A DNA stretch of 64,000 nt, from assembly GCF_001613795.1 (NCBI RefSeq), contig NZ_LPVZ01000012.1:62001-126000 (forward strand). The letters are read 5' to 3'. The notes under the pieces were generated by a model that was not told the DNA's origin, did not search any database, and saw only the letters and a program-made list of their open reading frames with translations. The first letter of the stretch is position 1. Each line of letters begins with the position of its first letter. Source of the DNA: Thalassospira sp. MCCC 1A01148. GTDB lineage: Bacteria > Pseudomonadota > Alphaproteobacteria > Rhodospirillales > Thalassospiraceae. Shown here in pieces: positions 43,780-52,007 of this stretch. The position numbers were made by a program, and so were the translations under genes.

Positions 43780-45465
43780 ATGACGACCCCAACGACCACT
43801 GAAAACTACGATTACGTGATTGTCGGATCCGGTTCGGCAGGGGCTGTGCTTGCCAACCGACTGACTGAAGATCCGGAAGTAAAGGTACTGGTTGTCGAAG
43901 CCGGGCCGAAGGATCACTGGTGGGACTGGCGCATTCATATGCCGACCGCGCTGTCTTATCCGATGCAGTCGGAAACCTATAACTGGGCCTATTGGACAAC
44001 CCCGCAGTCCAATCTGAACAACCGCCGCATGGAAACCCCGCGCGGGCGTGTTTATGGCGGCTCCAGCTCGATCAACGGTATGGCTTATGTGCGTGGTCAT
44101 GCCCTTGATTACAATCGCTGGGCCGAAGAGGACGCGGCCCTTAAGGAATGGGATTATGCCCGTTGCCTGCCGTATTTCCGCCGTGCGAATACCCGTAACG
44201 AGGACACAGAAGGCGACGAATATCACGGTGGGGATGGCCCGCTGCATGTGACGACCGGTGCATGCCAGAACGACTTGCACAAGGCATGGATAAAGGCCGG
44301 GCAGCAGGCCGGGTATGAATTTACCCCGGATCAGAATGGCTATCGTCAGGAAGGTCTCGGGACCATGGATATGACGGTCTATAAGGGCCGTCGCTGGTCA
44401 ACGGCGCGGGCTTATTTGCATCCGGCGATGAAACGTCCGAACCTGACCGTCTATCACAAGGCATTGGCGCAAAGTATTGTTTTCGAAGGGAAACGTGCCA
44501 TTGGTCTTGATTTCACCCATCAGGGCGAACTCAAGCGCGCGGTTGTCGATCGCGAAGTGATTGTCTCTGCCGGATCCATCAACTCGCCAAAACTTCTGAT
44601 GCTTTCGGGCATCGGGCCAGCGGACCATCTGCGCGAACACGGCATTGATGTTGTCCATGATTTGCCCGGTGTTGGTGAAAACCTGCAGGACCATCTGGAA
44701 CTGTATGTTCAGATGGAATGCACCAAGCCGATCAGCCTCAATAGCAAGCTTGATTGGTGGAACAAGCTCAAGATCGGTGTTGAATGGTATCTGTTCAAAA
44801 CAGGCCTTGGTGCGACAAACCATTTTGAGGCCGGTGGATTTATCCGCTCAAAGGCGGGCGTGAAACATCCGGACCTGCAATATCACTTCATGCCGGCTGC
44901 GATTAACTATAACGGCTCCAAGGCCGCGGAAAAGGATGGCTTCCAGGCCCATATCGGCCCGATGCGCTCCAAATCGCGCGGAACGGTACGTCTGGCATCC
45001 GGCAATCCGAAGGACCGACCAATCATTGATCCGAACTATATGAGCCACCCGGATGACTGGGAAGAAATGCGTGCATCGGTTCGCCTGACCCGTGAAATCT
45101 TTGCGCAGGATGCCTTTGCCGATCTGCGCGGTGGTGAAATTGCCCCGGGCAAGGATATCGAAACCGACGCGCAGATTGACGCATGGGTCGCCGACCACGC
45201 GGAAAGTGCCTATCACCCGTCTTGCTCGTGCAAGATGGGCAGTGACGAAATGTCGGTGGTCGACGAGAAAACCCGTGTGCATGGCATCGAAGGACTGCGT
45301 GTGGTCGATAGTTCGATCATGCCGTCCATCGTGACCGGCAACCTTAATGCTCCGACCATTATGGTTGGTGAAAAGGCTGCTGACATCATTCGCGGGAAAA
45401 CACCGTTGGCGCCGTCCAATGCGCCGTATTTCGTGCATCCCGAATGGGAAACCAAGCAGCGTTAA
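43780..45465 (+). CDS. betA: Choline dehydrogenase
   Basis: A 561-residue GMC-family flavoprotein: FAD motif YVIVGSGSAGAVLANRL near the N-terminus, GGSSSINGMAYVRGH, the active-site region SAYHPSCSCKMG and the C-terminal VDSSIMPSIVTGNLNAPT. BetA oxidises choline to betaine aldehyde at the membrane and feeds electrons to the respiratory chain. It ends the betIBA operon and is followed by a terminator. Confidence 0.93.
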   Translation: MTTPTTTENYDYVIVGSGSAGAVLANRLTEDPEVKVLVVEAGPKDHWWDWRIHMPTALSYPMQSETYNWAYWTTPQSNLNNRRMETPRGRVYGGSSSINGMAYVRGHALDYNRWAEEDAALKEWDYARCLPYFRRANTRNEDTEGDEYHGGDGPLHVTTGACQNDLHKAWIKAGQQAGYEFTPDQNGYRQEGLGTMDMTVYKGRRWSTARAYLHPAMKRPNLTVYHKALAQSIVFEGKRAIGLDFTHQGELKRAVVDREVIVSAGSINSPKLLMLSGIGPADHLREHGIDVVHDLPGVGENLQDHLELYVQMECTKPISLNSKLDWWNKLKIGVEWYLFKTGLGATNHFEAGGFIRSKAGVKHPDLQYHFMPAAINYNGSKAAEKDGFQAHIGPMRSKSRGTVRLASGNPKDRPIIDPNYMSHPDDWEEMRASVRLTREIFAQDAFADLRGGEIAPGKDIETDAQIDAWVADHAESAYHPSCSCKMGSDEMSVVDEKTRVHGIEGLRVVDSSIMPSIVTGNLNAPTIMVGEKAADIIRGKTPLAPSNAPYFVHPEWETKQR

Positions 45466-45807
45466 TACTGGCCATTTCAAATGGTCTGATGATTTCCCCG
45501 GTCCGTCATGTGATGGATCGGGGATTTTTGTTTTAGTCCACTGGTGCGTCTGATGCGTCAGGTGCATTGTGAAGTGCCATAAGACTCTGATTCTCAATGC
45601 ACGATCACCTGAAATCCGCAAGATCCATCACCGCAGGTATCACGCTTTGTTGGCTGCTTTACGCAATCGTTATGCTTTGACTTGGCCGGTTTTTGCATAA
45701 TCGGTGAAAAGCGGGTTTAAGGCCGGAAAATGGGCAGTTTTTCCTTGATAGGTAGGACGGATTGGGCAGGATAAGCCCACATCCACTTACAAATATGAGG
45801 GTTCCTC
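45466..45807. other. Intergenic region betA / flavoprotein gene
   Basis: A 342-base gap. It contains the betA terminator at 45496-45534 and then about 270 bases with no recognisable gene, tRNA or clear operator. The promoter of the downstream oxidase must lie here. Confidence 0.5.
45496..45534 (+). terminator. Terminator of betIBA
   Basis: CCCCGGTCC (45496-45504) pairs with GGATCGGGG (45515-45523) with one mismatch, followed by ATTTTTGTTTT. Confidence 0.8.
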
Positions 45808-47124
45808 ATGTTCACCCCGAACTTGCTGACCGCTAACGACCGGGCAGGCCGCTACCCTGATTCCTATTACGCCGCAACGGCGAATGCGATTGCACCCTTT
45901 GCCAAGCTTGAGGGGGATCAGACCTGCGACATTGTCGTCATTGGTGGCGGCTTTACCGGGCTGTCATCCGCACTGCATTTGGCAGAACGTGGCTATGACG
46001 TGGTCCTGCTCGAAGCCCACCGTGTCGGTTGGGGCGCATCGGGACGCAATGGCGGGCAAGTCGGTTCGGGCCAGCGCCGCGAGCAGGACGAACTTGAACA
46101 AATGGTCGGGCGCGATGATGCGCGCAAACTCTGGGACATCGCCGAAGAGTCCAAGGACGTTGTCAAATCCCTGATCGCAAAGCATGACATCAAGTGTGAC
46201 TGGAAACCGGGCATCTTGCATGCCGACCATCGTGCGCGCTTTGTCGAGCATACCCACGCCTATGCCGATAAGCTTCAGGCCGAATATGGCTATGAAGATA
46301 TCCGTTCGGTTGACCGCGCAGAAATGCGCGAGATGCTGGGCACCGAATTTTATCATGGCGGCTCGCTTGATATGGGGGCGGGGCATTTGCATCCGCTGAA
46401 CTTCGCGCTTGGTCTGGCCGACGCTGCGCGTGCGGCCGGGGCGCGGATATGCGAAGGAACGGTTGTCACCGGTTATGAAAATCAGTCGGGCAAGGTCACG
46501 GTTAAAACCGAAAACGGCGCCGTTGTGACAGCGAACAAGATGATCCTTGGTTGCAATGGTTACCTTGATGCGCTGGAAGATCGCGTGGCGAAGCGTGTTA
46601 TGCCGATCAATAATTTTGTCATCGCCACCGAGCCACTTGGTGATGATCTGGCGCGCGAACTGATCCGTGATGACGTGGCAGTCGCCGACTCAAAATTCGT
46701 GATCAACTATTACCGGCTGAGTGCCGATAAGCGCATGCTTTTTGGCGGTGGGGAAACCTATGGCTATAACTTCCCGCGTGACATCAAGGCGTTTGTTTCA
46801 CCGCATATGCTTGAAGTCTATCCGCAGCTTAAAGATGTGAAGATTGATTATGGCTGGGGCGGGACATTGGCGATCACGATGAACCGCATGCCGTTCTTTG
46901 AAAAGCTTGACGATAACGTTTTCACCGCGACGGGCTATTCCGGCCACGGGGTCGCCATGGCGACACTGGCAGGCCAGATCATGGCAGATGCGGTGGCCGG
47001 TACTGTTGAGCGGTTTGACGTAATGGCCAACATCAAAACCCCGGTCTTCCCGGGGGGCAAGATGTTGCGTTTCCCGATGCTGGTGGCCGCCATGCTGTGG
47101 TATTCGATCCGCGACAAGCTTTAA
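45808..47124 (+). CDS. puuB: FAD-dependent oxidase, gamma-glutamylputrescine oxidase-like (first copy)
   Basis: A 438-residue DAO-superfamily flavoprotein with IVVIGGGFTGLSSALHLAERG near residues 42-62, HRVGWGASGRNGGQ, and the C-terminal FAD segment TATGYSGHGVAMATLAGQ. This is the PuuB pattern; PuuB oxidises gamma-glutamylputrescine to the aldehyde with release of ammonia and hydrogen peroxide. The protein ends in a hydrophobic stretch (MLRFPMLVAAMLWY). It is a single transcript here. A second, divergent paralogue lies at 48835-50184, so this copy might serve another secondary or glutamylated amine. Confidence 0.78.
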   Translation: MFTPNLLTANDRAGRYPDSYYAATANAIAPFAKLEGDQTCDIVVIGGGFTGLSSALHLAERGYDVVLLEAHRVGWGASGRNGGQVGSGQRREQDELEQMVGRDDARKLWDIAEESKDVVKSLIAKHDIKCDWKPGILHADHRARFVEHTHAYADKLQAEYGYEDIRSVDRAEMREMLGTEFYHGGSLDMGAGHLHPLNFALGLADAARAAGARICEGTVVTGYENQSGKVTVKTENGAVVTANKMILGCNGYLDALEDRVAKRVMPINNFVIATEPLGDDLARELIRDDVAVADSKFVINYYRLSADKRMLFGGGETYGYNFPRDIKAFVSPHMLEVYPQLKDVKIDYGWGGTLAITMNRMPFFEKLDDNVFTATGYSGHGVAMATLAGQIMADAVAGTVERFDVMANIKTPVFPGGKMLRFPMLVAAMLWYSIRDKL

Positions 47125-47169
47125 AAGTCCCGGCTTCGATCCCAACGGGAAATAAGCAGGCGCGGGCGG

Positions 47170-47892
47170 CTATGCTGTTTCGCGGCTGCGACTTTCAGTT
47201 TCACCGTCGCCGGTTTCATCGTTGTCAGCTGTTGGTGTCAGGGGGCGCAACCCTTCAGACGCGCCGCGTGCGGTAAGTCTGGATTTGGTTTTCTTCCAGT
47301 TGTCGGGGTTGAGTGCCAGCGTCGTTGCGTCACTGAATGATACTTCATACCCACGGTTCAGGGCGGCCTGCATGGTTGCATTCACGCAGTAATCACCATC
47401 AAGCCCGACGATGATCAGTTTGCCGACCTTTTGTTGATCAAGAACGCGGTCCAGTTCGGGCTCACTAAACCCGTCCGCACGTGCCTTGACGATATCATGG
47501 TCGATGTCGCCATTGATCCGTGCATCCAGATCAAGACCTTCGGATTTGGGGCTGCCCCGGCCTTCGTTCAACAACTTCATAAGCAGGTTCATATACCATC
47601 CGCGGAATGTCTGGCGGATGGAAATGACGGGGTATCCGTTGGCATTTGCGGTTTCGACCAGATCATTGATCGCTGCAATCCGTTTTTCGACCAGGTCAGG
47701 GTCATAGGCATTCTTGCCGGTCGCATTGGTGAAGTCCTCTTGCAGGTCAACAATCAACAGCGCGCTATTGGGGCGCTTAGACAGATTGATCTTTTTGCCT
47801 GTGCTCGGGGCCAAGTGATGACGGTGGCCATAAATCGCGTAAGCGATGGCACCAACCAGCAAAACGACAATAAGAGTGATCAATGACCACAT
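47170..47892 (-). CDS. Membrane-anchored isochorismatase-fold hydrolase
   Basis: A 240-residue protein with a single N-terminal membrane segment (about 3-20), then a cysteine-hydrolase (isochorismatase-like) domain: Asp in IVDLQEDF, Lys in VKARADGFSE and catalytic Cys in LDGDYCVNATMQAA. The C-terminal 30 residues are polar and acidic. Relatives hydrolyse nicotinamide, N-carbamoyl compounds or isochorismate. The anchor leaves the catalytic domain either periplasmic or cytosolic; the basic GHRHH after the segment suggests cytosolic. It converges on the upstream oxidase gene. Confidence 0.8.
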   Translation of the reverse strand: MWSLITLIVVLLVGAIAYAIYGHRHHLAPSTGKKINLSKRPNSALLIVDLQEDFTNATGKNAYDPDLVEKRIAAINDLVETANANGYPVISIRQTFRGWYMNLLMKLLNEGRGSPKSEGLDLDARINGDIDHDIVKARADGFSEPELDRVLDQQKVGKLIIVGLDGDYCVNATMQAALNRGYEVSFSDATTLALNPDNWKKTKSRLTARGASEGLRPLTPTADNDETGDGETESRSRETA

Positions 47893-48229
47893 TTTCCGGC
47901 TCCCCGTTCAGGCGTCGCAAGTCTCGTTCAATGTGTTGGAAAATCTGACTGCAAACCGCACCGGGAAAGACGCGCATCACAGGTTGATGTGCCCCGGTCA
48001 TAAGTTGCCGGGGCTGGTCAGCTATCTCCAACTGTGTGAATGCCGGGGACATTTGGCACGCGTTTTCAAAAGCCTCTTGATCAGGGGCCTAACCGTGAGA
48101 TGTTCCGGCATTCGCCATAACCATATGAAATATTGATCATTTCCTTTTGTCAACTTGGCCGACAAAAGACACAGCGCTTCTTTGAGTTGAAGTGCCGGGT
48201 TACAGCTTAGATAACAAAACGTTCCGGAA
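47893..48229. other. Intergenic region globin / isochorismatase genes
   Basis: A 337-base gap on the same strand as its flanking genes. One notable element is CTTTTGTC (48144-48151) and GACAAAAG (48161-48168), perfect 8-bp arms with a 9-base spacer. It could be an operator or weak transcript end. Otherwise I see no gene or RNA. Confidence 0.5.
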
Positions 48230-48715
48230 TTAGTTTGGTTCCCAGTTTGATACCGGGTCGTAGCGTTCGCCCTTGGACAGGATGACGCCGTTATGGGCTG
48301 CGATGCCGACTTCGAAGCTTGAGGCAATGCGAAGGGCGCGTTCCATGAAGTGTTTGGCTGCGGGTTCTTGGCAATATTCCGACAAGGTCTCGGCAAAGAG
48401 TTGCAGCCAGCGATCAAAATGATGGCGGGTGATCTTGAGCGGTAAATGCTTTTGCATCGGGCGACCATCATAGTTGCCCGTCGCAAGCGCGACCGATGAC
48501 CAGAACATCACCATGCGATCCAGATGATGATCCCAGTTTTCGATCTTTTCATCAAAAACAGGGCCAAGCATATCGTCTTCGCGCACCTTGGCATAAAAGC
48601 CATGCACGATGTTCTTGATCATGTCCTGATCAATGCCGGTATCTTCCTTGATGCGGCGCGTGGCAATTTCGCGACGTTCCTTGATTTCGGCAAGAGTTGG
48701 TTGTTTGTCGGACAT
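48230..48715 (-). CDS. Group III truncated haemoglobin
   Basis: A 161-residue globin of the truncated group III type: FYAKVREDDMLGPVF near residue 40, then WDHHLDRMVMFWSSVALATGNYDGRPMQKHLPL, and the proximal histidine region ITRHHFDRWLQLF. The N-terminus is about 20 residues longer than the shortest members. Group III globins bind oxygen and NO with a heme in the cytosol; their role is often in low-oxygen or nitrosative conditions. A TGAC-N4-GTCA palindrome sits 68 bases before the start. Confidence 0.88.
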   Translation of the reverse strand: MSDKQPTLAEIKERREIATRRIKEDTGIDQDMIKNIVHGFYAKVREDDMLGPVFDEKIENWDHHLDRMVMFWSSVALATGNYDGRPMQKHLPLKITRHHFDRWLQLFAETLSEYCQEPAAKHFMERALRIASSFEVGIAAHNGVILSKGERYDPVSNWEPN

Positions 48716-48777
48716 GATAGGGGCCTGTTCAGTACGCGGTCTGGAATTGCTTTAATTCATAAGGCAATTGTTGGACA

Positions 48778-48789
48778 TGACATATGTCA
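48778..48789. promoter_or_regulatory. FNR/FixK/DNR-like palindrome upstream of the globin gene
   Basis: TGAC-ATAT-GTCA is a perfect 12-bp palindrome that matches the core of the TTGAC-N4-GTCAA sites of CRP/FNR-superfamily regulators, except for the outermost base on each side. It is centred about 68 bases before the globin start. Confidence 0.5.
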
Positions 48790-48834
48790 CTTCACGGTCG
48801 AACGCAAACAGATCGCCGTGCCCGGCAGATGTGA

Positions 48835-50184
48835 TCAGGCAAACCGGTCATGGAGGCCGTAATAGCGATAGCCAACTGATCGTGCCACGCGGCGCAATGA
48901 CGGCATGGGAAATTTCCCCATGGGAGTTGTCAAGACGCTGCCCAGATCCTCGTCGTCGCTGATGCCCAGCATGCGTTCCGCCAAAAGCTTGCCACCCAGA
49001 CTTGCCATTGCAACCCCGTTGCCGTGCCACGCCAGGGCCGTCCAGACGTCATGATGGCCGGGAACCCGTCCGATATAGGGGCGCCAACTCTGCGAAAGAC
49101 AGGCAAGACCATTCCAGTGATGGGTAAAGGCGACATCCTGCCATGCCGGGAACATGCGCTTGAAATTATCCAGAAGATCTCGTTTCCCCGCCGCAAAGGC
49201 CTTGGGGGTTGCGGTAATGCCGCCGCGTCCGCCAAACAGAAAACGGTTGTCGGGAAGCTTGCGGAAATAATGCAGCAGGATGCGGCTGTCAAAAGCCATC
49301 AGGTCGCTGGTCCAGCCTTGATTTTCCATCTCTTCCAGGCGGAGGGGACGTGTGATCAGAATGCCGGAAAAGACAGGCATTAAGCGCCCGCCAATCCAGT
49401 CCGGCAGGTTTTCTGCACTATAACCGTTGGTGGCGATGATGATCTTCGCGGCACTGATTTCTGTTTTGCCTGCATAAAGGCGATATGTATCGCCATCTTC
49501 ATCAAATCGTTCAATTGTGGCCTGTTCGAATATCCGGACACCTGCGCGCAAGCATTGTTCATGCAGGCCTGCAAGATACTTCATCGGATTAAGGCCAAAA
49601 CCGGCTTTGACATGCAATCCACCATAGGTTTCCGCCGCATGGAGGCCGCGTTCCTTCAGCGCATCACGATCAAGAAGCTCCGTCTTGATGCTGGTGAAAT
49701 GGGCGATTTCCTCTGCCTCGTGTTTAAGCTCGGCAACCCGGTTGGGTTTGTGCGCAAGAACCACTTCACCGTTCGAATGGCGGTCAGCATCGATGTTCCA
49801 GCTATTCAGGCGATGGTCCACCAAATTGATGGCATCGCGTTGATGTCGGGCAAACTGTTTTACCGCGTCATCACCAAAGGTCTTTGCCAGTTGCCCAAGC
49901 CCCTTGCCACTGCCGCCCATGCAGCAAAAACCGCCATTGCGCCCGGATGCGCCCCATCCACTGCGTCCGGCATCAAAAACCGCAACATTGGCCCCATTCT
50001 GTGCCAGTTCCAACGCCGCCGACAGACCACAATAACCACCACCAATGATGGCGATATCGGTTTTAAGCTGGCCTTCTTCGGGCAGCTTTTCGCAGGCCGG
50101 AAGCGGGGATGCGCTTTCGACCCAATAGCTGTCAGGCAGGGTGTCAGTGCGATAGGCGGCGGGCTGATAGATGCGGTGTAGCAT
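48835..50184 (-). CDS. puuB: FAD-dependent oxidase, gamma-glutamylputrescine oxidase-like (second copy)
   Basis: A 449-residue PuuB-like flavoprotein: IAIIGGGYCGLSAALELAQNG near residues 45-65, GRSGWGASGRNGGF, and the C-terminal WHGNGVAMASLGGKLLAE. ATG 50184 is chosen because the 89 residues before it in the same frame are of low-complexity non-protein character and read across the intergenic gap. It is followed by the globin gene and preceded, 148 bases away, by the aminotransferase; all are on one strand. It is more likely than the 45808 copy to be the true PuuB, given its place beside spuC and puuA. Confidence 0.82.
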   Translation of the reverse strand: MLHRIYQPAAYRTDTLPDSYWVESASPLPACEKLPEEGQLKTDIAIIGGGYCGLSAALELAQNGANVAVFDAGRSGWGASGRNGGFCCMGGSGKGLGQLAKTFGDDAVKQFARHQRDAINLVDHRLNSWNIDADRHSNGEVVLAHKPNRVAELKHEAEEIAHFTSIKTELLDRDALKERGLHAAETYGGLHVKAGFGLNPMKYLAGLHEQCLRAGVRIFEQATIERFDEDGDTYRLYAGKTEISAAKIIIATNGYSAENLPDWIGGRLMPVFSGILITRPLRLEEMENQGWTSDLMAFDSRILLHYFRKLPDNRFLFGGRGGITATPKAFAAGKRDLLDNFKRMFPAWQDVAFTHHWNGLACLSQSWRPYIGRVPGHHDVWTALAWHGNGVAMASLGGKLLAERMLGISDDEDLGSVLTTPMGKFPMPSLRRVARSVGYRYYGLHDRFA

Positions 50185-50332
50185 GGTGGGCTCTTTTGGG
50201 TGTTTGGGTGTCTGGGGCTTGGGGCCTGTGGGGCAGGAGTCATATGGAGTAGTTTGGGGATCTATAACTGAAATACCCGGCGATGATAGCTCATGCCGGG
50301 TATTTGTGTAAGTTCCTGTAATCGAAACCGGA

Positions 50333-51703
50333 TTACATTTTGCCGAGCTTCTTCGCGGTCTCGTCAAAGGCCGCGCGCGCCCGTTTGACCAGCTCGTCGA
50401 TTTCTTCCTTGGTGATGCAAAGCGGCGGGGACAGGACCATGCGATCGCCACATGCGCGCATGATCACGCCATTGGCAACACAGGCATCACGGCAAATGGT
50501 GCCAACCGTTCCCGGCTTGTCAAAGCCCTTGCGGGTTTTCTTGTCATCAACCAGCGGCATACCGGCAATCAGGCCAACGGTTTCAACCGCGCCGACCAGC
50601 GGATGGTCTTCAAGGGTTTTCAGCGCATTGGCAAAATATGGGCCGATATCGTCCTTGACGCGTTCGACCATTTTTTCTTCGCGCAGGATGCGAATGTTTT
50701 CAAGCGCCACAGCCGCACATGCCGGATGACCGGAATAGGTAAAGCCGTGGGTGAATTCGCCACATTCATTGATCAGAACATCGGCAACGCGATCACCAAC
50801 CATGACAGCCGAGATCGGCAAGTAACCTGATGACATGCCCTTGGCCATCGGCATCAGGTCCGGCTTGATGTCAAAGGTGTCGCAGCCAAACCATTCGCCG
50901 GTACGGCCAAAGCCACAAATGACTTCATCCGCGATCAGAAGGATGTCGTACTTTTTGCAGATACGCTGAATTTCCGGCCAGTAGGTTGACGGCGGAATGA
51001 TCACGCCGCCAGCACCCTGGATCGGTTCGCCGATAAATGCGCCCACGCGATCCGCGCCAAGTTCCTCGATCTTTTCTTCAAGCTTGCGCGCAGCAATCAG
51101 GCCGAATTCCTCGGGGGTGTGATCGCCGCCTTCGCCGTACCAGTATGGCTGATCGATATGAACAATATCGCGCACCAGCGCGCCGCCCTGCGAATGCATG
51201 CCCGACATGCCGCCAAGCGACGCGCCAGCAACGGTCGAGCCGTGATAGGCGTTCTTGCGGCTGATGATATGGGTACGTTCAGGTTTGCCTTTAAGGTTCC
51301 AGTACTGGTGTACCATACGGACAACCGTGTCGTTCGCTTCCGAGCCGGAATTGGCATAGAAAACGTGGTTCAGGCCTTCTGGCGTGATTTCGGCAAGAAC
51401 TTTGGAAAGCTCGATTGCCGGTGAGTTCGCGCACTGGAAGAAGTTGTTGTAATAGGGCAGTTCCAGCATCTGCTTATAGGCAGCTTCAGCCAGTTCCTTG
51501 CGTCCGTAGCCGATATTCACGCACCACAGGCCAGCCATGCCATCAAGATAGCGATTGCCGTTGGAGTCCTCGATAAAGACGCCTTCGGCACGGGTAATGA
51601 CACGGGTGCCGCGATTGTTCAGGTCCGCCGTATCGGTGAACGGATGAATGTGGTGAGCCTGATCAATGTCCTGCCAATAGGCGGTTTTGTCGAAATTATT
51701 CAT
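50333..51703 (-). CDS. spuC: Putrescine-type class III aminotransferase (SpuC-like)
   Basis: A 456-residue omega-aminotransferase. Start HIHPFTDTADLNNRGTRVI, cofactor segments ANSGSEANDT and AYHGSTVAGASLGG, Asp in IADEVICGFGRTG and Schiff-base Lys in PMAKGMSSGY. SpuC moves the amino group of putrescine to pyruvate, giving 4-aminobutanal. AGGAG lies before ATG 51703; the frame extends 17 residues upstream, through a palindrome. It is divergent from puuA, so both a direct-transamination and a glutamylation route for putrescine are encoded side by side. Other amines are possible substrates. Confidence 0.82.
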   Translation of the reverse strand: MNNFDKTAYWQDIDQAHHIHPFTDTADLNNRGTRVITRAEGVFIEDSNGNRYLDGMAGLWCVNIGYGRKELAEAAYKQMLELPYYNNFFQCANSPAIELSKVLAEITPEGLNHVFYANSGSEANDTVVRMVHQYWNLKGKPERTHIISRKNAYHGSTVAGASLGGMSGMHSQGGALVRDIVHIDQPYWYGEGGDHTPEEFGLIAARKLEEKIEELGADRVGAFIGEPIQGAGGVIIPPSTYWPEIQRICKKYDILLIADEVICGFGRTGEWFGCDTFDIKPDLMPMAKGMSSGYLPISAVMVGDRVADVLINECGEFTHGFTYSGHPACAAVALENIRILREEKMVERVKDDIGPYFANALKTLEDHPLVGAVETVGLIAGMPLVDDKKTRKGFDKPGTVGTICRDACVANGVIMRACGDRMVLSPPLCITKEEIDELVKRARAAFDETAKKLGKM

Positions 51704-51743
51704 AACGTCTCCTGGCAGCGGGGCTGCTCTGCTTTCGTGCGAT

Positions 51744-51783
51744 ATGTTGAACATCTGACACTAGTGTTCGTTTTTTCGAACAC
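51744..51783. promoter_or_regulatory. Cluster of palindromes in the spuC/puuA divergent promoter
   Basis: Three elements occur in 40 bases: ATGTT-G-AACAT (51744-51754), ACACTAGTGT (51758-51767) and GTGTTCG-T6-CGAACAC (51764-51770/51777-51783). A related half, ATATCGAACG, lies at 51922-51931. The GAAC theme suggests repeated binding sites for the PuuR-like regulator. The rest of the 304-base gap shows nothing else clear. Confidence 0.5.
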
Positions 51784-52007
51784 CTTTGCAAGAGGATTTT
51801 TCGACAATCTTTTTGAGTGGATCGAGGTTGGTTTTTGTTATCCACCGGTTGATGTAGAGCATTCGGGTGTGACGGTTTGCTCCAAGCCTGAGAAATTGTG
51901 CGCTGCGTGATTTGCACGATATATCGAACGAAGGGCTTGACCATGGCAGTCCGGCACGGCACGATGCCTGCTGATTAAGAACAGGCTATTTCTGGGAGTA
52001 TAAGACG

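Noticed and set aside
50185-50451. Extended N-terminus of the second PuuB-like protein
   Set aside because: The frame is open, but the sequence is Pro/Thr/Lys-rich without family similarity and runs through the intergenic gap and into the spuC coding end; ATG 50184 matches the family start.
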